Notes: generated by a model from the letters alone, not told the origin. Shown: positions 44,246 to 52,780, counted from the first letter of the stretch. The stretch is 64,000 nucleotides of DNA from Faecalibacter bovis (GCF_017948305.1 NZ_CP072842.1:1990501-2054500), one strand, 5' to 3'. Numbers and translations are program-made.

Positions 44246-44578
44246 TTACTCTTTTATTCGATTAGTTGTTATAATTACGACTCCTGATTCACCAAATTTT
44301 CCATAAATATTAATTCCTTTTTGTTTATCTATTGGAATTATTGAAATAATTTCATCCTTGTATAATTCTAATTTTTTGGTTTCTAAATCTTGATATCTAT
44401 AAGGAATACCATCTATAACAACAATGGGTTTATCTGAAATTAAATTTTCGTTTGCCATTTTTGAAATTGAATCTGATAAAAATATTTTATCGTTACCTTC
44501 ATCATTAAGTTCATATCTGTTTTGTGAGTAAATTGAAACAGACAAAAATAATATTGTTAATGTTAATATTTTTTTCAT
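44246..44578 (-). CDS. C12: exported plug-like small protein, copy 2 of 2
   Basis: A 110-residue protein with a signal peptide (ILTLTILFLSVSIYSQ). A short region VVIDGIPYRYQDLE ... ISIIPIDKQKGINIYGKFGESGVVIITTN resembles the N-terminal plug motif of TonB-dependent (SusC-like) receptors, but no barrel follows. It could interfere with or support an outer-membrane receptor; this is inference. Identical to C9 (553-bp unit). Confidence 0.75.
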   Translation of the reverse strand: MKKILTLTILFLSVSIYSQNRYELNDEGNDKIFLSDSISKMANENLISDKPIVVIDGIPYRYQDLETKKLELYKDEIISIIPIDKQKGINIYGKFGESGVVIITTNRIKE

Positions 44579-44599
44579 AATTTTTTTTTTAAATGCTTG

Positions 44600-44798
44600 C
44601 AGCTAACGTTTCGGGTATTGCCGAAGGCGGGGAATTTATGGATGAAAGCTTAAATTCTACACCGAGGCGAGCCAAAACGAATTTTTATGAGTTAAATTTA
44701 AAAATAAAAAACGAATAAAATTCGTTTTTGGCGGAATAGTAGGGCAGATGTTGAGTTATTCACTTTAGCCCCGCTTTTGGCAATACCGTGTTAGTAGC
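44600..44798 (-). repeat. attC-like site of C11 (type D)
   Basis: Core pair GTTAGTAGC / GCTACTAAC. Arms GGTATTGCCGAAGGCGGGG / CCCCGCTTTTGGCAATACC. Confidence 0.85.
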
Positions 44799-44809
44799 TG
44801 GGCGATTGT

Positions 44810-45526
44810 TTATTGCAGTTGTTTCAAACGTATCAAGTGCTTTTTATTTTTCATAATACTTATAGTATAATTTTCAAATTTTGAATAACGATCAGGTGAT
44901 TCTTCTAATTGTTCGTATAAAAATGATTTGTCTTTTTTAGGATATATAACTATTGTCTGCCCAAATCGTAAATCGAATAGTTTCATACTGAAAAATAAAC
45001 TTGAAAATCCATCTGGAGTTGCTTGAAAAACCCAAGCAAAATTTTGCATAGGTAAATTGAAGGTGCCTTCTGCGGTCAGATAAGGGAAGTTACGTGAACT
45101 AACAAATGTTTCTGGTTCTGTCTGGTTGTCATTAGTTAAAACAATAAGTGTCATTTTGGTAACGATACTATCAGAGTCAGGATTTATATATTCTCCAACC
45201 TGAATACCTTTGAAAATAAGTGAATCATACTTAATCGTAAAAGGATTTGAATAAACAGCATAGTCATAATCAGCAACAGGAAAGGCATAATTGTTTAATG
45301 GGTATTGTTCAAAAATCTCTGAATATTTAGAGTAACTTTCAATGTCTTGTTGCAATAGTTCCTTGTTCCATTGACAACTGTCAAGGTTGACAATTGCCCT
45401 TTTTTTAAGTTTGCTTAAATCTGAATTTTGGTGGACATTAGATGCTTTTTCGTTATGTTGAGAATCATTGTTACAAGAGTATATTGTTAATACAAGAGCT
45501 AATAATAAAGTTAATTTTCTTCTCAT
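44810..45526 (-). CDS. C11: lipoprotein, hypothetical
   Basis: A 238-residue lipoprotein (LLLALVLTIYSC, Cys18). The mature part has an Asn/Ser-rich linker and then a globular domain (NNYAFPVADYDYAVYSNPFTIKYDSLIFKGI ... QNFAWVFQATPDGFSSLFFSMKLFDLRFGQTIVI). Unknown family. Confidence 0.75.
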   Translation of the reverse strand: MRRKLTLLLALVLTIYSCNNDSQHNEKASNVHQNSDLSKLKKRAIVNLDSCQWNKELLQQDIESYSKYSEIFEQYPLNNYAFPVADYDYAVYSNPFTIKYDSLIFKGIQVGEYINPDSDSIVTKMTLIVLTNDNQTEPETFVSSRNFPYLTAEGTFNLPMQNFAWVFQATPDGFSSLFFSMKLFDLRFGQTIVIYPKKDKSFLYEQLEESPDRYSKFENYTISIMKNKKHLIRLKQLQ

Positions 45527-45601
45527 TGTTTTTGATTTACCTATTTATTGTAAAATCATTTTCTCTAAATAGTGAAATTTGGTTGTGTGTTTGTCCGCCT
45601 T

Positions 45602-45793
45602 GCTACTAACGAGCCGAGTATTTGCGAAGAACGGGAGAGAAATTGAATGAAGTTCAAGTTCGTCCGTTCAAGCAATTTGCTTGGCTGAAACTAAATTAGA
45701 AAAAAGTTTTTTGATAAGCAATTTTGCGAATGGAAAATATTGACAAAAAAGTTAGCCTTCAGCCCGTTTTTTCGCAAATACTATGTTAGCCGT
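45602..45793 (-). repeat. attC-like site of C10 (type A)
   Basis: Core pair GTTAGCCGT / ACGGCTAAC bounding C10; the complementarity continues into TATATA on both sides. Confidence 0.85.
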
Positions 45794-45808
45794 TCGTATA
45801 TATTTATT

Positions 45809-46270
45809 TTAAAAACATATATTTGATTTCCAATTTACTCCAAGTTTATTTAAGACGTCATTTTCGAATTTTTTGAGATATGTTTGATTAAGTTCTTTAC
45901 TTATTTCTTTCGAATTTATATCTTTATAACTCTTGAATTCTTTATCTCCAATATGCGTAAATGTAATTGTAGGTGATTGATTAGTATTTTGATCACCTTT
46001 ATGTATATAAAAATGAACTCTTATATTTAAATCATTCCAATAAATTATCTTATCAACTTTCCAAGGATTTTGAGAATTAGATTCTTCTAATTTAATTTCT
46101 AAGTTAGGATTAGATTTAAAATAATCATCTATTTTTAATGATAGCTGCTGATAATTAATGTTTTCAATTGTATATTCTTGACCTCTACACGGAATATAAT
46201 TAATACAAGAATTTAATATTATTAAAAAACTTATTTGTAAAATAATACAAATGAATTTAGAATTCTTCAA
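45809..46270 (-). CDS. C10: lipoprotein, hypothetical
   Basis: A 153-residue lipoprotein (IILQISFLIILNSC). The mature part is mixed alpha/beta (QLSLKIDDYFKSNPNLEIKLEE ... WKVDKIIYWNDLNIRVHFYIHKG). The start has to be TTG, as no in-frame ATG lies upstream before a stop. Unknown family. Confidence 0.65.
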   Translation of the reverse strand: MKNSKFICIILQISFLIILNSCINYIPCRGQEYTIENINYQQLSLKIDDYFKSNPNLEIKLEESNSQNPWKVDKIIYWNDLNIRVHFYIHKGDQNTNQSPTITFTHIGDKEFKSYKDINSKEISKELNQTYLKKFENDVLNKLGVNWKSNICF

Positions 46271-46306
46271 TACTGATTTTTATTTTAAGTGATTTTTTTA
46301 TATATG

Positions 46307-46500
46307 ACGGCTAACGAGCCGAGTATTTGCGAAGAACGGGAGAGAAATTGAACGAAGTTCAAGTTCGTGCGTTCAAGCAAATTGCTCTTTTCTAAAACTA
46401 ATTTAAGTTGAAGTTTTTAGAAAAGCAATTTTGCGAGCGGAAAAAGATGGGGTGAAAGTTTACTTTCAGCCCGTTTTTTGCTAAATACTATGTTAGCTGA
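46307..46500 (-). repeat. attC-like site of C9 (type A, repeated copy)
   Basis: Same core and sequence as the C12 site (44046-44239). Confidence 0.9.
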
Positions 46501-46506
46501 TGGCAT

Positions 46507-46839
46507 TTACTCTTTTATTCGATTAGTTGTTATAATTACGACTCCTGATTCACCAAATTTTCCATAAATATTAATTCCTTTTTGTTTATCTATTGGAATT
46601 ATTGAAATAATTTCATCCTTGTATAATTCTAATTTTTTGGTTTCTAAATCTTGATATCTATAAGGAATACCATCTATAACAACAATGGGTTTATCTGAAA
46701 TTAAATTTTCGTTTGCCATTTTTGAAATTGAATCTGATAAAAATATTTTATCGTTACCTTCATCATTAAGTTCATATCTGTTTTGTGAGTAAATTGAAAC
46801 AGACAAAAATAATATTGTTAATGTTAATATTTTTTTCAT
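46507..46839 (-). CDS. C9: exported plug-like small protein, copy 1 of 2
   Basis: Identical in protein sequence to C12, including the signal peptide and the VVIDGIPY plug-like motif. The 553-bp repeat unit is bounded exactly by the AAC core triplets; the site upstream of the gene differs (type A here, type D for C12). Confidence 0.75.
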   Translation of the reverse strand: MKKILTLTILFLSVSIYSQNRYELNDEGNDKIFLSDSISKMANENLISDKPIVVIDGIPYRYQDLETKKLELYKDEIISIIPIDKQKGINIYGKFGESGVVIITTNRIKE

Positions 46840-46860
46840 AATTTTTTTTTTAAATGCTTG

Positions 46861-47053
46861 CAGCTAACGAGCCGAGTATTTGCGAAGAACGGGAGAGAAA
46901 TTGAACGAAGTTCAAGTTCGTGCGTTCAAGTAAATTGCTCTTTTCTAAAACTAATTTAAGGTGAAGTTTTAATAAAAGCAATTTTGCGAGCGGAAAAAGA
47001 TGGGCTGAAAGTAAACTTTCAGCCCGTTTTTTGCGAAATACTATGTTATCTGC
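46861..47053 (-). repeat. attC-like site of C8 (type A)
   Basis: Core pair GTTATCTGCA / TGCAGATAAC. The C8 stop codon TAA lies in this core. Confidence 0.85.
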
Positions 47054-47552
47054 AGGTTCTTTTAAAGATTGGAGGAATTGGATTGTCAAATTTTCCATAC
47101 TTTAAATAATGTATAAGCATTAATAAAATATAATTATTTACTAACAAACATATAAATGATAAACTATAATAAATAAATTTATGCTTGTTATGATTAATTA
47201 AAATTTGATTTTCTTTTTCAAGTTGAATTATCTCTAAATATCTATTTTTTACAGAATTTGTATCTTCAAAATATACTTTTACGTTGTCATTAATATTTAT
47301 TTGATTATTTAGTTTTTTATAATTCTGTGTAATCAAATATATTGAGAACCTTTCTTCGATATTTGAAAGTTGTAAGTAAAATATATCTTTATTATTTTCT
47401 GATTTTGTAATTCCTTTATCAATTACTTTATTTTCAAATTCCGAATATTCAGACAAATTTTTAGAAGCATTATTGTAGAAGATATATGTTAAAATTGAAA
47501 ACAATAATAAACCAAATAAAGTTGCAAATATATTTATAATTTTTTTTAGCAT
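47046..47552 (-). CDS. C8: two-helix membrane protein
   Basis: A 168-residue protein with N-terminal (IFATLFGLLLFSILTYIFY) and C-terminal (FIYYSLSFICLLVNNYILLMLIHYL) membrane helices around a beta-rich loop (FENKVIDKGITKSENNKDIFYLQL ... DNVKVYFED), a layout reminiscent of DUF3592 proteins. Its stop codon is supplied by the attC core. Confidence 0.7.
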   Translation of the reverse strand: MLKKIINIFATLFGLLLFSILTYIFYNNASKNLSEYSEFENKVIDKGITKSENNKDIFYLQLSNIEERFSIYLITQNYKKLNNQININDNVKVYFEDTNSVKNRYLEIIQLEKENQILINHNKHKFIYYSLSFICLLVNNYILLMLIHYLKYGKFDNPIPPIFKRTCR

Positions 47553-47580
47553 TGTTTTTACGTGTGCTTTGGAGAACTTG

Positions 47581-47777
47581 CAGATAACGGGCCGCGGCTT
47601 GGCGAAGTGCGGGCTTGAATTGAGCGAAAGTTCAATTCAGTTCGAGACGTAGCCAAAGCTGTGAGCCTTTTGGTAAATTTAATAAAAAAACAAAAGCAAA
47701 CAGCTTTTGGCGGCTAAAAAGGTGAAAAGTTCAATTTTGTACTTAACCCCGCATTTTGCCAAGCCGATGTTGTACGC
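47581..47777 (-). repeat. attC-like site of C7 (type B)
   Basis: Core pair GTTGTACGCA / TGCGTACAAC. Arms CGCGGCTTGGCGAA / TTTTGCCAAGCCG. Confidence 0.85.
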
Positions 47778-47782
47778 AGTTT

Positions 47783-48226
47783 TTAATTGTTAACTGTTTT
47801 AAAATTCGGTTTGTTTAGAAAATAGTAAGTTGAAATTGATAGAATAAAAGTTATGATCCACGAAATGATTTCTGCTTTTTTCATTGTATTTAAGTCCACA
47901 TTGTAACCAAAAATATAAATAAATGGAGTTGTCAATGATAGTAAGATACCAATGATTAAAATTTGCTTTATATTTTCAATCGGTAAAACTTTTCTTACAA
48001 GTAATACAATTGGATAATAAATGATTATGCTAATTATTATTGGAATCCAATTATAAAATAATGTTGCTGAAATGATGTTACCAAATGTCATTTTTGGTGC
48101 TCCGGGAAAATCACTTATAGTTTCTGGTAAGTAAGTTTCATTTGTAAGATTGTACTTCATTAAAATCAAATAAAGGATAAAAAAAGAACAATCTTTTATT
48201 AAAATGTGTATTGGAAATAATTTCAT
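47783..48226 (-). CDS. C7 second gene: four-helix membrane protein
   Basis: A 147-residue protein with four hydrophobic segments (FFILYLILMKYNL, FYNWIPIIISIIIYYPIVLLV, ILIIGILLSLTTPFIYIFGY, WIITFILSISTYYFL). It overlaps the preceding 39-residue gene by four bases. No family recognised. Confidence 0.7.
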   Translation of the reverse strand: MKLFPIHILIKDCSFFILYLILMKYNLTNETYLPETISDFPGAPKMTFGNIISATLFYNWIPIIISIIIYYPIVLLVRKVLPIENIKQILIIGILLSLTTPFIYIFGYNVDLNTMKKAEIISWIITFILSISTYYFLNKPNFKTVNN

Positions 48227-48342
48227 TTAGAGTTTTTCAATTTAGAAATTCCTTTTTTAATCAATTTATAAGTTCCAATAATTATTCCTTCGAAAATTAT
48301 TTCAACAAAAATATATCCAAGAAATTCTAAAATTATTGACAT
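48223..48342 (-). CDS. C7 first gene: 39-residue membrane protein
   Basis: Small protein (MSIILEFLGYIFVEIIFEGI..., ending KKGISKLKNSK) with one hydrophobic segment and a basic tail. The longer frame to 48447 is translated attC sequence. Its TGA overlaps the next ATG (ATGA), indicating coupling. Confidence 0.55.
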   Translation of the reverse strand: MSIILEFLGYIFVEIIFEGIIIGTYKLIKKGISKLKNSK

Positions 48343-48373
48343 TTTGTATAAATGACGAGTTTTGGTAAAATTG

Positions 48374-48567
48374 CGTACAACGAGCCGAGTATTTGCGAAG
48401 AACGGGAGAGAAATTGAGCGGAAGCTCAAGTTCGTGCGTTCAAGCAAATTGCTCTTTTCTGAAACTAAATTAGTTTATTGTTTTAAGAAAAGCAATTTTG
48501 CGGGCGGAAAATGATGGGATGAAAGTTTACTTTCAGCCCGTTTTTTGAAAAATACTATGTTAGCTGT
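48374..48567 (-). repeat. attC-like site of C6 (type A, repeated copy)
   Basis: Core GTTAGCTGTA / TACAGCTAAC. Same as the sites of C16 and C26. Confidence 0.9.
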
Positions 48568-48573
48568 AGTTTT

Positions 48574-48990
48574 TTACATTCCAAATGTCTCAAAAATATA
48601 GCACATACCATTCTTAGGATTTACAAAATACCTTGAACGGTCAAATTCATCGTGTTGATTTCGTGAATATTTTATAAAGTCTTTACTAGGGTTAAACCAT
48701 TTTGGTAAATCTAGACCACTTTTCCAATCGTTATTTATTGTATCAATCTTAAGGTTATTATATTTTATGAATTCATTAAACCAATCTCCATTAGATTTGA
48801 ATTGTAAAAATAATTGATATTCAAGTGTAAAATGAGGTGTTTGTAAATATTCTCCGTTTATCAAGTTTATTTCTTTAGGAGGTTCATCTCCAGCCCAATA
48901 TTTGTAACTTTCTAAAGGATCATTTGTTCTAATGAATCCTTCACAACTGATAAAAGTTAAAATAATACTTAGGATATATATTTTTCTCAT
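48574..48990 (-). CDS. C6: lipoprotein, copy 1 of 3
   Basis: Same 138-residue lipoprotein as C16 and C26. An open frame to 49092 reads into the neighbouring attC site; ATG 48990 matches the other copies. Being closest to the recombinase, this may be the most recently inserted copy; this is inference. Confidence 0.8.
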   Translation of the reverse strand: MRKIYILSIILTFISCEGFIRTNDPLESYKYWAGDEPPKEINLINGEYLQTPHFTLEYQLFLQFKSNGDWFNEFIKYNNLKIDTINNDWKSGLDLPKWFNPSKDFIKYSRNQHDEFDRSRYFVNPKNGMCYIFETFGM

Positions 48991-49017
48991 TTTTTGATAG
49001 TAATTGATTGAAAAATT

Positions 49018-49211
49018 ACAGCTAACGAGCCGAGTATTTGCGAAGAACGGGAGAGAAGTTGAACGTAAGTTCAAGTTCGTCCGTTCAAGCAAATTGCTTG
49101 GCTGAAACTAAATTATATTAAAGTTTTTAGAAAAGCAATTTTGCGAGTGGAAAATAATGGATAAAAATGTAAGCCTTCAGCCCGTTTTTTGCGAAATAAT
49201 ATGTTAGCAGA
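49018..49211 (-). repeat. attC-like site of C5 (type A)
   Basis: Core pair GTTAGCAGAA / TTCTGCTAAC bounding C5 (last base outside the shared TTCTGC varies). Confidence 0.85.
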
Positions 49212-49218
49212 AGTTGTA

Positions 49219-49623
49219 TTATAAGTTATATAGTTTTCGAACTTTTTTATTTAAAAATAAAATAATAAAAATAGAATATGAAATTAATGGTATTATTCTT
49301 AAAACTATTTCAAATTTCATTGGTTTTAAAGGGTGAAATATTCTAAATATTTCAATTATTGGAGTTAAATATTCATAATCTTTATACCAAGATGACATCA
49401 GTCTTTCTTCCGAGAAATAATATATAGTGGCAAATACAAAGAAAATTATTCCAAAATACCAAGTAAATTTATTTCTAAATGTAAAAATGAATAGTATGAT
49501 TGATAATATTTGTAGTGAAGAAATTCTAAAATTAATTATTTGTTGAAAATCTAGAATAAATCTCATTGTCAACAGAAATATAAATATATATTTTATATAA
49601 TTCAAAATAGCTACAAAATTCAT
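49219..49623 (-). CDS. C5: multi-pass membrane protein
   Basis: A 134-residue protein with about four hydrophobic segments (YIKYIFIFLLTMRFIL, LQILSIILFIFTF, WYFGIIFFVFATIYYF, LISYSIFIILFL) and a short basic C-terminus. Unknown family. Confidence 0.65.
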   Translation of the reverse strand: MNFVAILNYIKYIFIFLLTMRFILDFQQIINFRISSLQILSIILFIFTFRNKFTWYFGIIFFVFATIYYFSEERLMSSWYKDYEYLTPIIEIFRIFHPLKPMKFEIVLRIIPLISYSIFIILFLNKKVRKLYNL

Positions 49624-49729
49624 AAAATGATTATAATTTCAATTTTTAGCAATGTTAATTTTATTTTCTATAATCAAAAAAAGTTGTAATATTTTTTCGA
49701 TAGTATAAAATTACAATTTCTGCTAACGT

Positions 49730-49913
49730 GCCGCAGCTTGGCGAAGTAGCGAACATAATTAGCATAAACTTCAAATTTGCCAAAACTGAGCAACGCATTT
49801 TTATTTTTTTAAATTTAACAAATTAAAAAATAAAAATAGCGATTGCGACAAAAAAAGTTTAGACTTTAAATTTTGACTTAACTCGCTATTTTGCCAAACT
49901 GGTGTTATACGAC
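49730..49913 (-). repeat. attC-like site of C4 (type G)
   Basis: Core pair GTTATACGAC / GTCGTATAAC. Arms GCAGCTTGGCGAA / TTTGCCAAACTGG and TAGCGA / TCGCTA. Confidence 0.8.
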
Positions 49914-49919
49914 GGCTTT

Positions 49920-50636
49920 TTAATTTAATTTTTCAGACCAATTAAGTCCGTTTGGTAAATTTGTGTCTGACAATTCTATGTGAATTACTCTTCTTTTTTT
50001 ATTGTTTGTCGTACGACTAGAACTATGTAATGTAAGTGGTTTCATAATCATTATTCCACCTTTATTTACGTTACAGGTTGTTTCTTTTTCGGTTTTCCAA
50101 TCAATATTTTCAGGTCGATAAATTTTCTTTAAATGCGATTTTTCAATCACTTTTAAAGCACCATTATTTTCATCTGTATCGTCTAAATGGATTCTAATTG
50201 TATAAATATTTTCCAAGATTTCGATAGGAGGTTGGACTGCAAATTGATTTTGTTTAGTTGTCCAAAATTTAAAATTATCAAGTTCTATTTTTTTGTCAAC
50301 CGAAATTGTCAAGTCTTGATGATAAGAAACGTACCAATTTGAAGTTTCAGGTTTATCAAAGTAAATACTTTTAATTACGAAATAGTTTTTTCCGAAAAGT
50401 TCTGAAATCACTTTTTGAAGTTTTTCGTTGAAAATCAACTTTTGAGTTTCTGGTACTTTTTTTAAAAATTGACGAATTGCAAATAAATCGTTTGATTTTC
50501 TAAATGTATCTTTTGAAGTATCAACTTGATTAATTGTCTCGATAATTTTCTGAACTTCTTCCGTAGAATATATATTTTCAATTGTTGTAAATCCTAATTC
50601 TTCAATTTCAGATTTATAAATTTTCAATTCGTTCAT
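49920..50636 (-). CDS. C4: phytanoyl-CoA dioxygenase-like (PhyH) protein
   Basis: A 238-residue Fe(II)/2-oxoglutarate oxygenase-fold protein. The HxD motif is seen in SYHQDLTI and the distal His plus Arg in LTLHSSSRTTNNKKRRVIHIE. IRIHLDDTDENNGALKVIEKSH is the typical PhyH core. It is the only clearly enzymatic cassette product. Substrate unknown; PhyH relatives hydroxylate small molecules or modify secondary metabolites. Confidence 0.85.
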   Translation of the reverse strand: MNELKIYKSEIEELGFTTIENIYSTEEVQKIIETINQVDTSKDTFRKSNDLFAIRQFLKKVPETQKLIFNEKLQKVISELFGKNYFVIKSIYFDKPETSNWYVSYHQDLTISVDKKIELDNFKFWTTKQNQFAVQPPIEILENIYTIRIHLDDTDENNGALKVIEKSHLKKIYRPENIDWKTEKETTCNVNKGGIMIMKPLTLHSSSRTTNNKKRRVIHIELSDTNLPNGLNWSEKLN

Positions 50637-50675
50637 TTCTTTATTTTCAATTTGACGAAACGTTATTTAAAGCTG

Positions 50676-50870
50676 TCGTATAACGAGCCGAGTATTTGCG
50701 AAGAACGGGGAGAAATTGAACGAAGTTCAAGTTCGTCCGTTCAAGCAAATTGCTCTTTTCTAAAACTAATTTAAGGTGAAGTTTTTAGAAAAGCAATTTT
50801 GCGAGCGGAAAAATATAGGATGAAAGTTTACTTTCAGCCCGTTTTTTCGCTAAATACTATGTTGTACGCA
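50676..50870 (-). repeat. attC-like site of C3 (type A)
   Basis: Core pair GTTGTACGC / GCGTACAAC bounding C3. One G is missing in the AACGGGGAG part relative to other copies. Confidence 0.85.
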
Positions 50871-50872
50871 GT

Positions 50873-51259
50873 TTATTTAATAATCTCGGACTTTTTTAAA
50901 ATATTTTCAATTTCAATATTAGTATATTTTTCTACTGGATTTACTTCTTTATCATCTCCTTTATGATGATATTCTCCCGCATCAAAAGCATAAAAAATTT
51001 CCCAAGAAACCTCAGGGAAAGTATAATTTTTGAAGAAATTTTCATTCGTTAAATAATATCCAAATAGATTTGAAATTAAGTCATTAGCAGTGGAATAATC
51101 TAAGTCTTTTTTTCAATAATTATGCGCGATTTTAATAGATAAACTTTCAATTATTTTAGATGGAAATTTTGAAGGATAATTTAAAATTTCTTCAATCTCT
51201 TTTTCAGATTTAAGTAATTCTAAGTAAATATATTGTATTTCAATATTTGTAAAAACCAT
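50873..51259 (-). pseudogene. C3: hypothetical gene with in-frame TGA
   Basis: A 128-codon frame from ATG 51259 to TAA 50873, interrupted at codon 49 by TGA (51113-51115). The frame is the same before (MVFTNIEIQYIYLELLKSEK...) and after (KKDLDYSTANDLISNLFGYY...), so it is a nonsense change rather than a frameshift; TGG (Trp) is the likely ancestral codon. Soluble helical protein of unknown function, acidic, immunity-like in size. Confidence 0.7.
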
Positions 51260-51280
51260 TTATTGAGAGTTGGGATAATT

Positions 51281-51474
51281 GCGTACAACGAGCCGAGTAT
51301 TTGCGAAGAACGGAAGAGAAGTTGAACGAAAGCTCAAGTTCGTCCGTTCAAGCAAATTGCTTGGCTGAAACTAAATTAATTGAAAGTTTTAAGAAAAGCA
51401 ATTTTGCGAGTGGAAAAAGATGGGATGAAAGTTTACTTTCAGCCCGTTTTTTGCTAAATACTATGTTAGCTGCT
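51281..51474 (-). repeat. attC-like site of C2 (type A)
   Basis: Core pair GTTAGCTGC / GCAGCTAAC bounding C2. Confidence 0.85.
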
Positions 51475-51480
51475 GTCGCA

Positions 51481-51957
51481 TTATTTGATAACTTCATCAT
51501 ATTGAATATTAGAAATTATTTTATTTTCTAACATAATTTTAAGCCATTCAATTATTTCATTTTTTTCAGTTGTTTTTAAATTTGAAAGATTAATTGTTGA
51601 ATAATCATCAATGTTTTTTTCAATCTTATATTTTTCGGTTACGGCATCTAAATAATCGATATATGCTTTTTCATAATTAAACTTTAAAGCCATAATTTTT
51701 GAATAAAACATTAAAGTATCAGTTCTTCCCTCGAAATTGGTATCTTTTAAATGATAAAATAGTTCTGAATAAGCTTCTTTATCTCCATAAACTTTAACAC
51801 GATCTATAATTGAATCATAATCTTGAGAAATTGAATTCATAGTAATGATTTCAGATTGATTTTGAGATAAATCAAGATTGATATTTGTTTCATTTTTTTC
51901 ACTCTTATTGCAAGAAATAAAGTTTAATATTAGAATGAAAGTTATTATTTTTTTCAT
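51481..51957 (-). CDS. C2: lipoprotein, helical
   Basis: A 158-residue lipoprotein (ITFILILNFISC, Cys16) with a helical mature part that looks TPR-like (EAYSELFYHLKDTN, MALKFNYEKAYIDYLDAV). Unknown function. Confidence 0.75.
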   Translation of the reverse strand: MKKIITFILILNFISCNKSEKNETNINLDLSQNQSEIITMNSISQDYDSIIDRVKVYGDKEAYSELFYHLKDTNFEGRTDTLMFYSKIMALKFNYEKAYIDYLDAVTEKYKIEKNIDDYSTINLSNLKTTEKNEIIEWLKIMLENKIISNIQYDEVIK

Positions 51958-51990
51958 GCTGTAAGTAAATTGGGATAGTCTGGCGCGATT

Positions 51991-52190
51991 GCAGCTAACG
52001 TTTTGGGTATTGCCGAAGGCGGGGAAATCGAAGCCTAAAGTTTCGATTTTGCACTGAGGCGAGCCAAAACGAATTTTTATGAGTTAAATTTAAAAATAAA
52101 AAACGAATAAAATTCGTTTTTGGCGGAGATAGAAGCACAAACTTTGAATTTAGCACTTTAGCCCCGCTTTTGGCAATACAATGTTACCTG
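51991..52190 (-). repeat. attC-like site of C1 (type D)
   Basis: Core pair GTTACCTGC / GCAGGTAAC bounding C1. Arms GGTATTGCCGAAGGCGGGG / CCCCGCTTTTGGCAATAC. Confidence 0.85.
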
Positions 52191-52200
52191 CTGGCTTTTA

Positions 52201-52743
52201 TCAGTTTTCTAATTCCTTTTCAATAATTATTTTTTTATTTTTTCGTTCAGATTTTCTTTTATCAGATTTTATTTTTTGATGATAATTATTTTTATCACTG
52301 AAAAATGTCATACTGCTCCAAGCTAAACCAGAACCTTGTTTAATCATAACTCCTTGCCAAATACAATCGTCATATGGACAGCTGTGTTTTGAATATGTTC
52401 CGAAATTTCTATGTTTAATTCGCTTATCTGAAAGAATTTTTTCTTGATTTGTTTTGATATCATTCCAGAATTTTTCCTTGTCACCATTCGTCAACTCCTC
52501 GCCTAAAGTAGAAACTTCAAAAAATGTTATAGGATCTTTAAGTTGTAAAAATTTAAATGATTTGATAAATGTTTTATGAGCATATTCTCGTAGCTGAATT
52601 TTCTCATTGATATTTAAATTTTCATTTTCTATAAGTGAACGATAAAGTCCAAGTGTATTGAAGTCACTATATTTTTTATAATTGTCAATAAAGAAAAAAT
52701 ACTCTTTATATACTAGCTCTTTGAATTTCTTTCCTATTTTCAT
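52201..52743 (-). CDS. C1: soluble hypothetical protein, first cassette
   Basis: A 180-residue basic protein with helical N-terminal region (KELVYKEYFFFIDNYKKYSDFN). A Cys/His patch (YSKHSCPYDDCIWQGVMIKQGSG) could bind metal, and the C-terminus is very basic (KSDKRKSERKNKKIII). It is the first cassette after the attI-like site, with the outward promoter 47 bases upstream of its ATG, so it should be the best expressed. Confidence 0.7.
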   Translation of the reverse strand: MKIGKKFKELVYKEYFFFIDNYKKYSDFNTLGLYRSLIENENLNINEKIQLREYAHKTFIKSFKFLQLKDPITFFEVSTLGEELTNGDKEKFWNDIKTNQEKILSDKRIKHRNFGTYSKHSCPYDDCIWQGVMIKQGSGLAWSSMTFFSDKNNYHQKIKSDKRKSERKNKKIIIEKELEN

Positions 52744-52780
52744 TGATATATTTTAAGCGATTTTCTTGGTAAAGCTTGCA

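Noticed and set aside
46850-47098. Minus-strand ORF of 82 residues and similar frames with LERTNLN...LPFFANTRLV
   Set aside because: The recurring peptide is translated attC type A sequence. The same words appear in front of C6, C7 and C35, so these are read-through frames, not genes.
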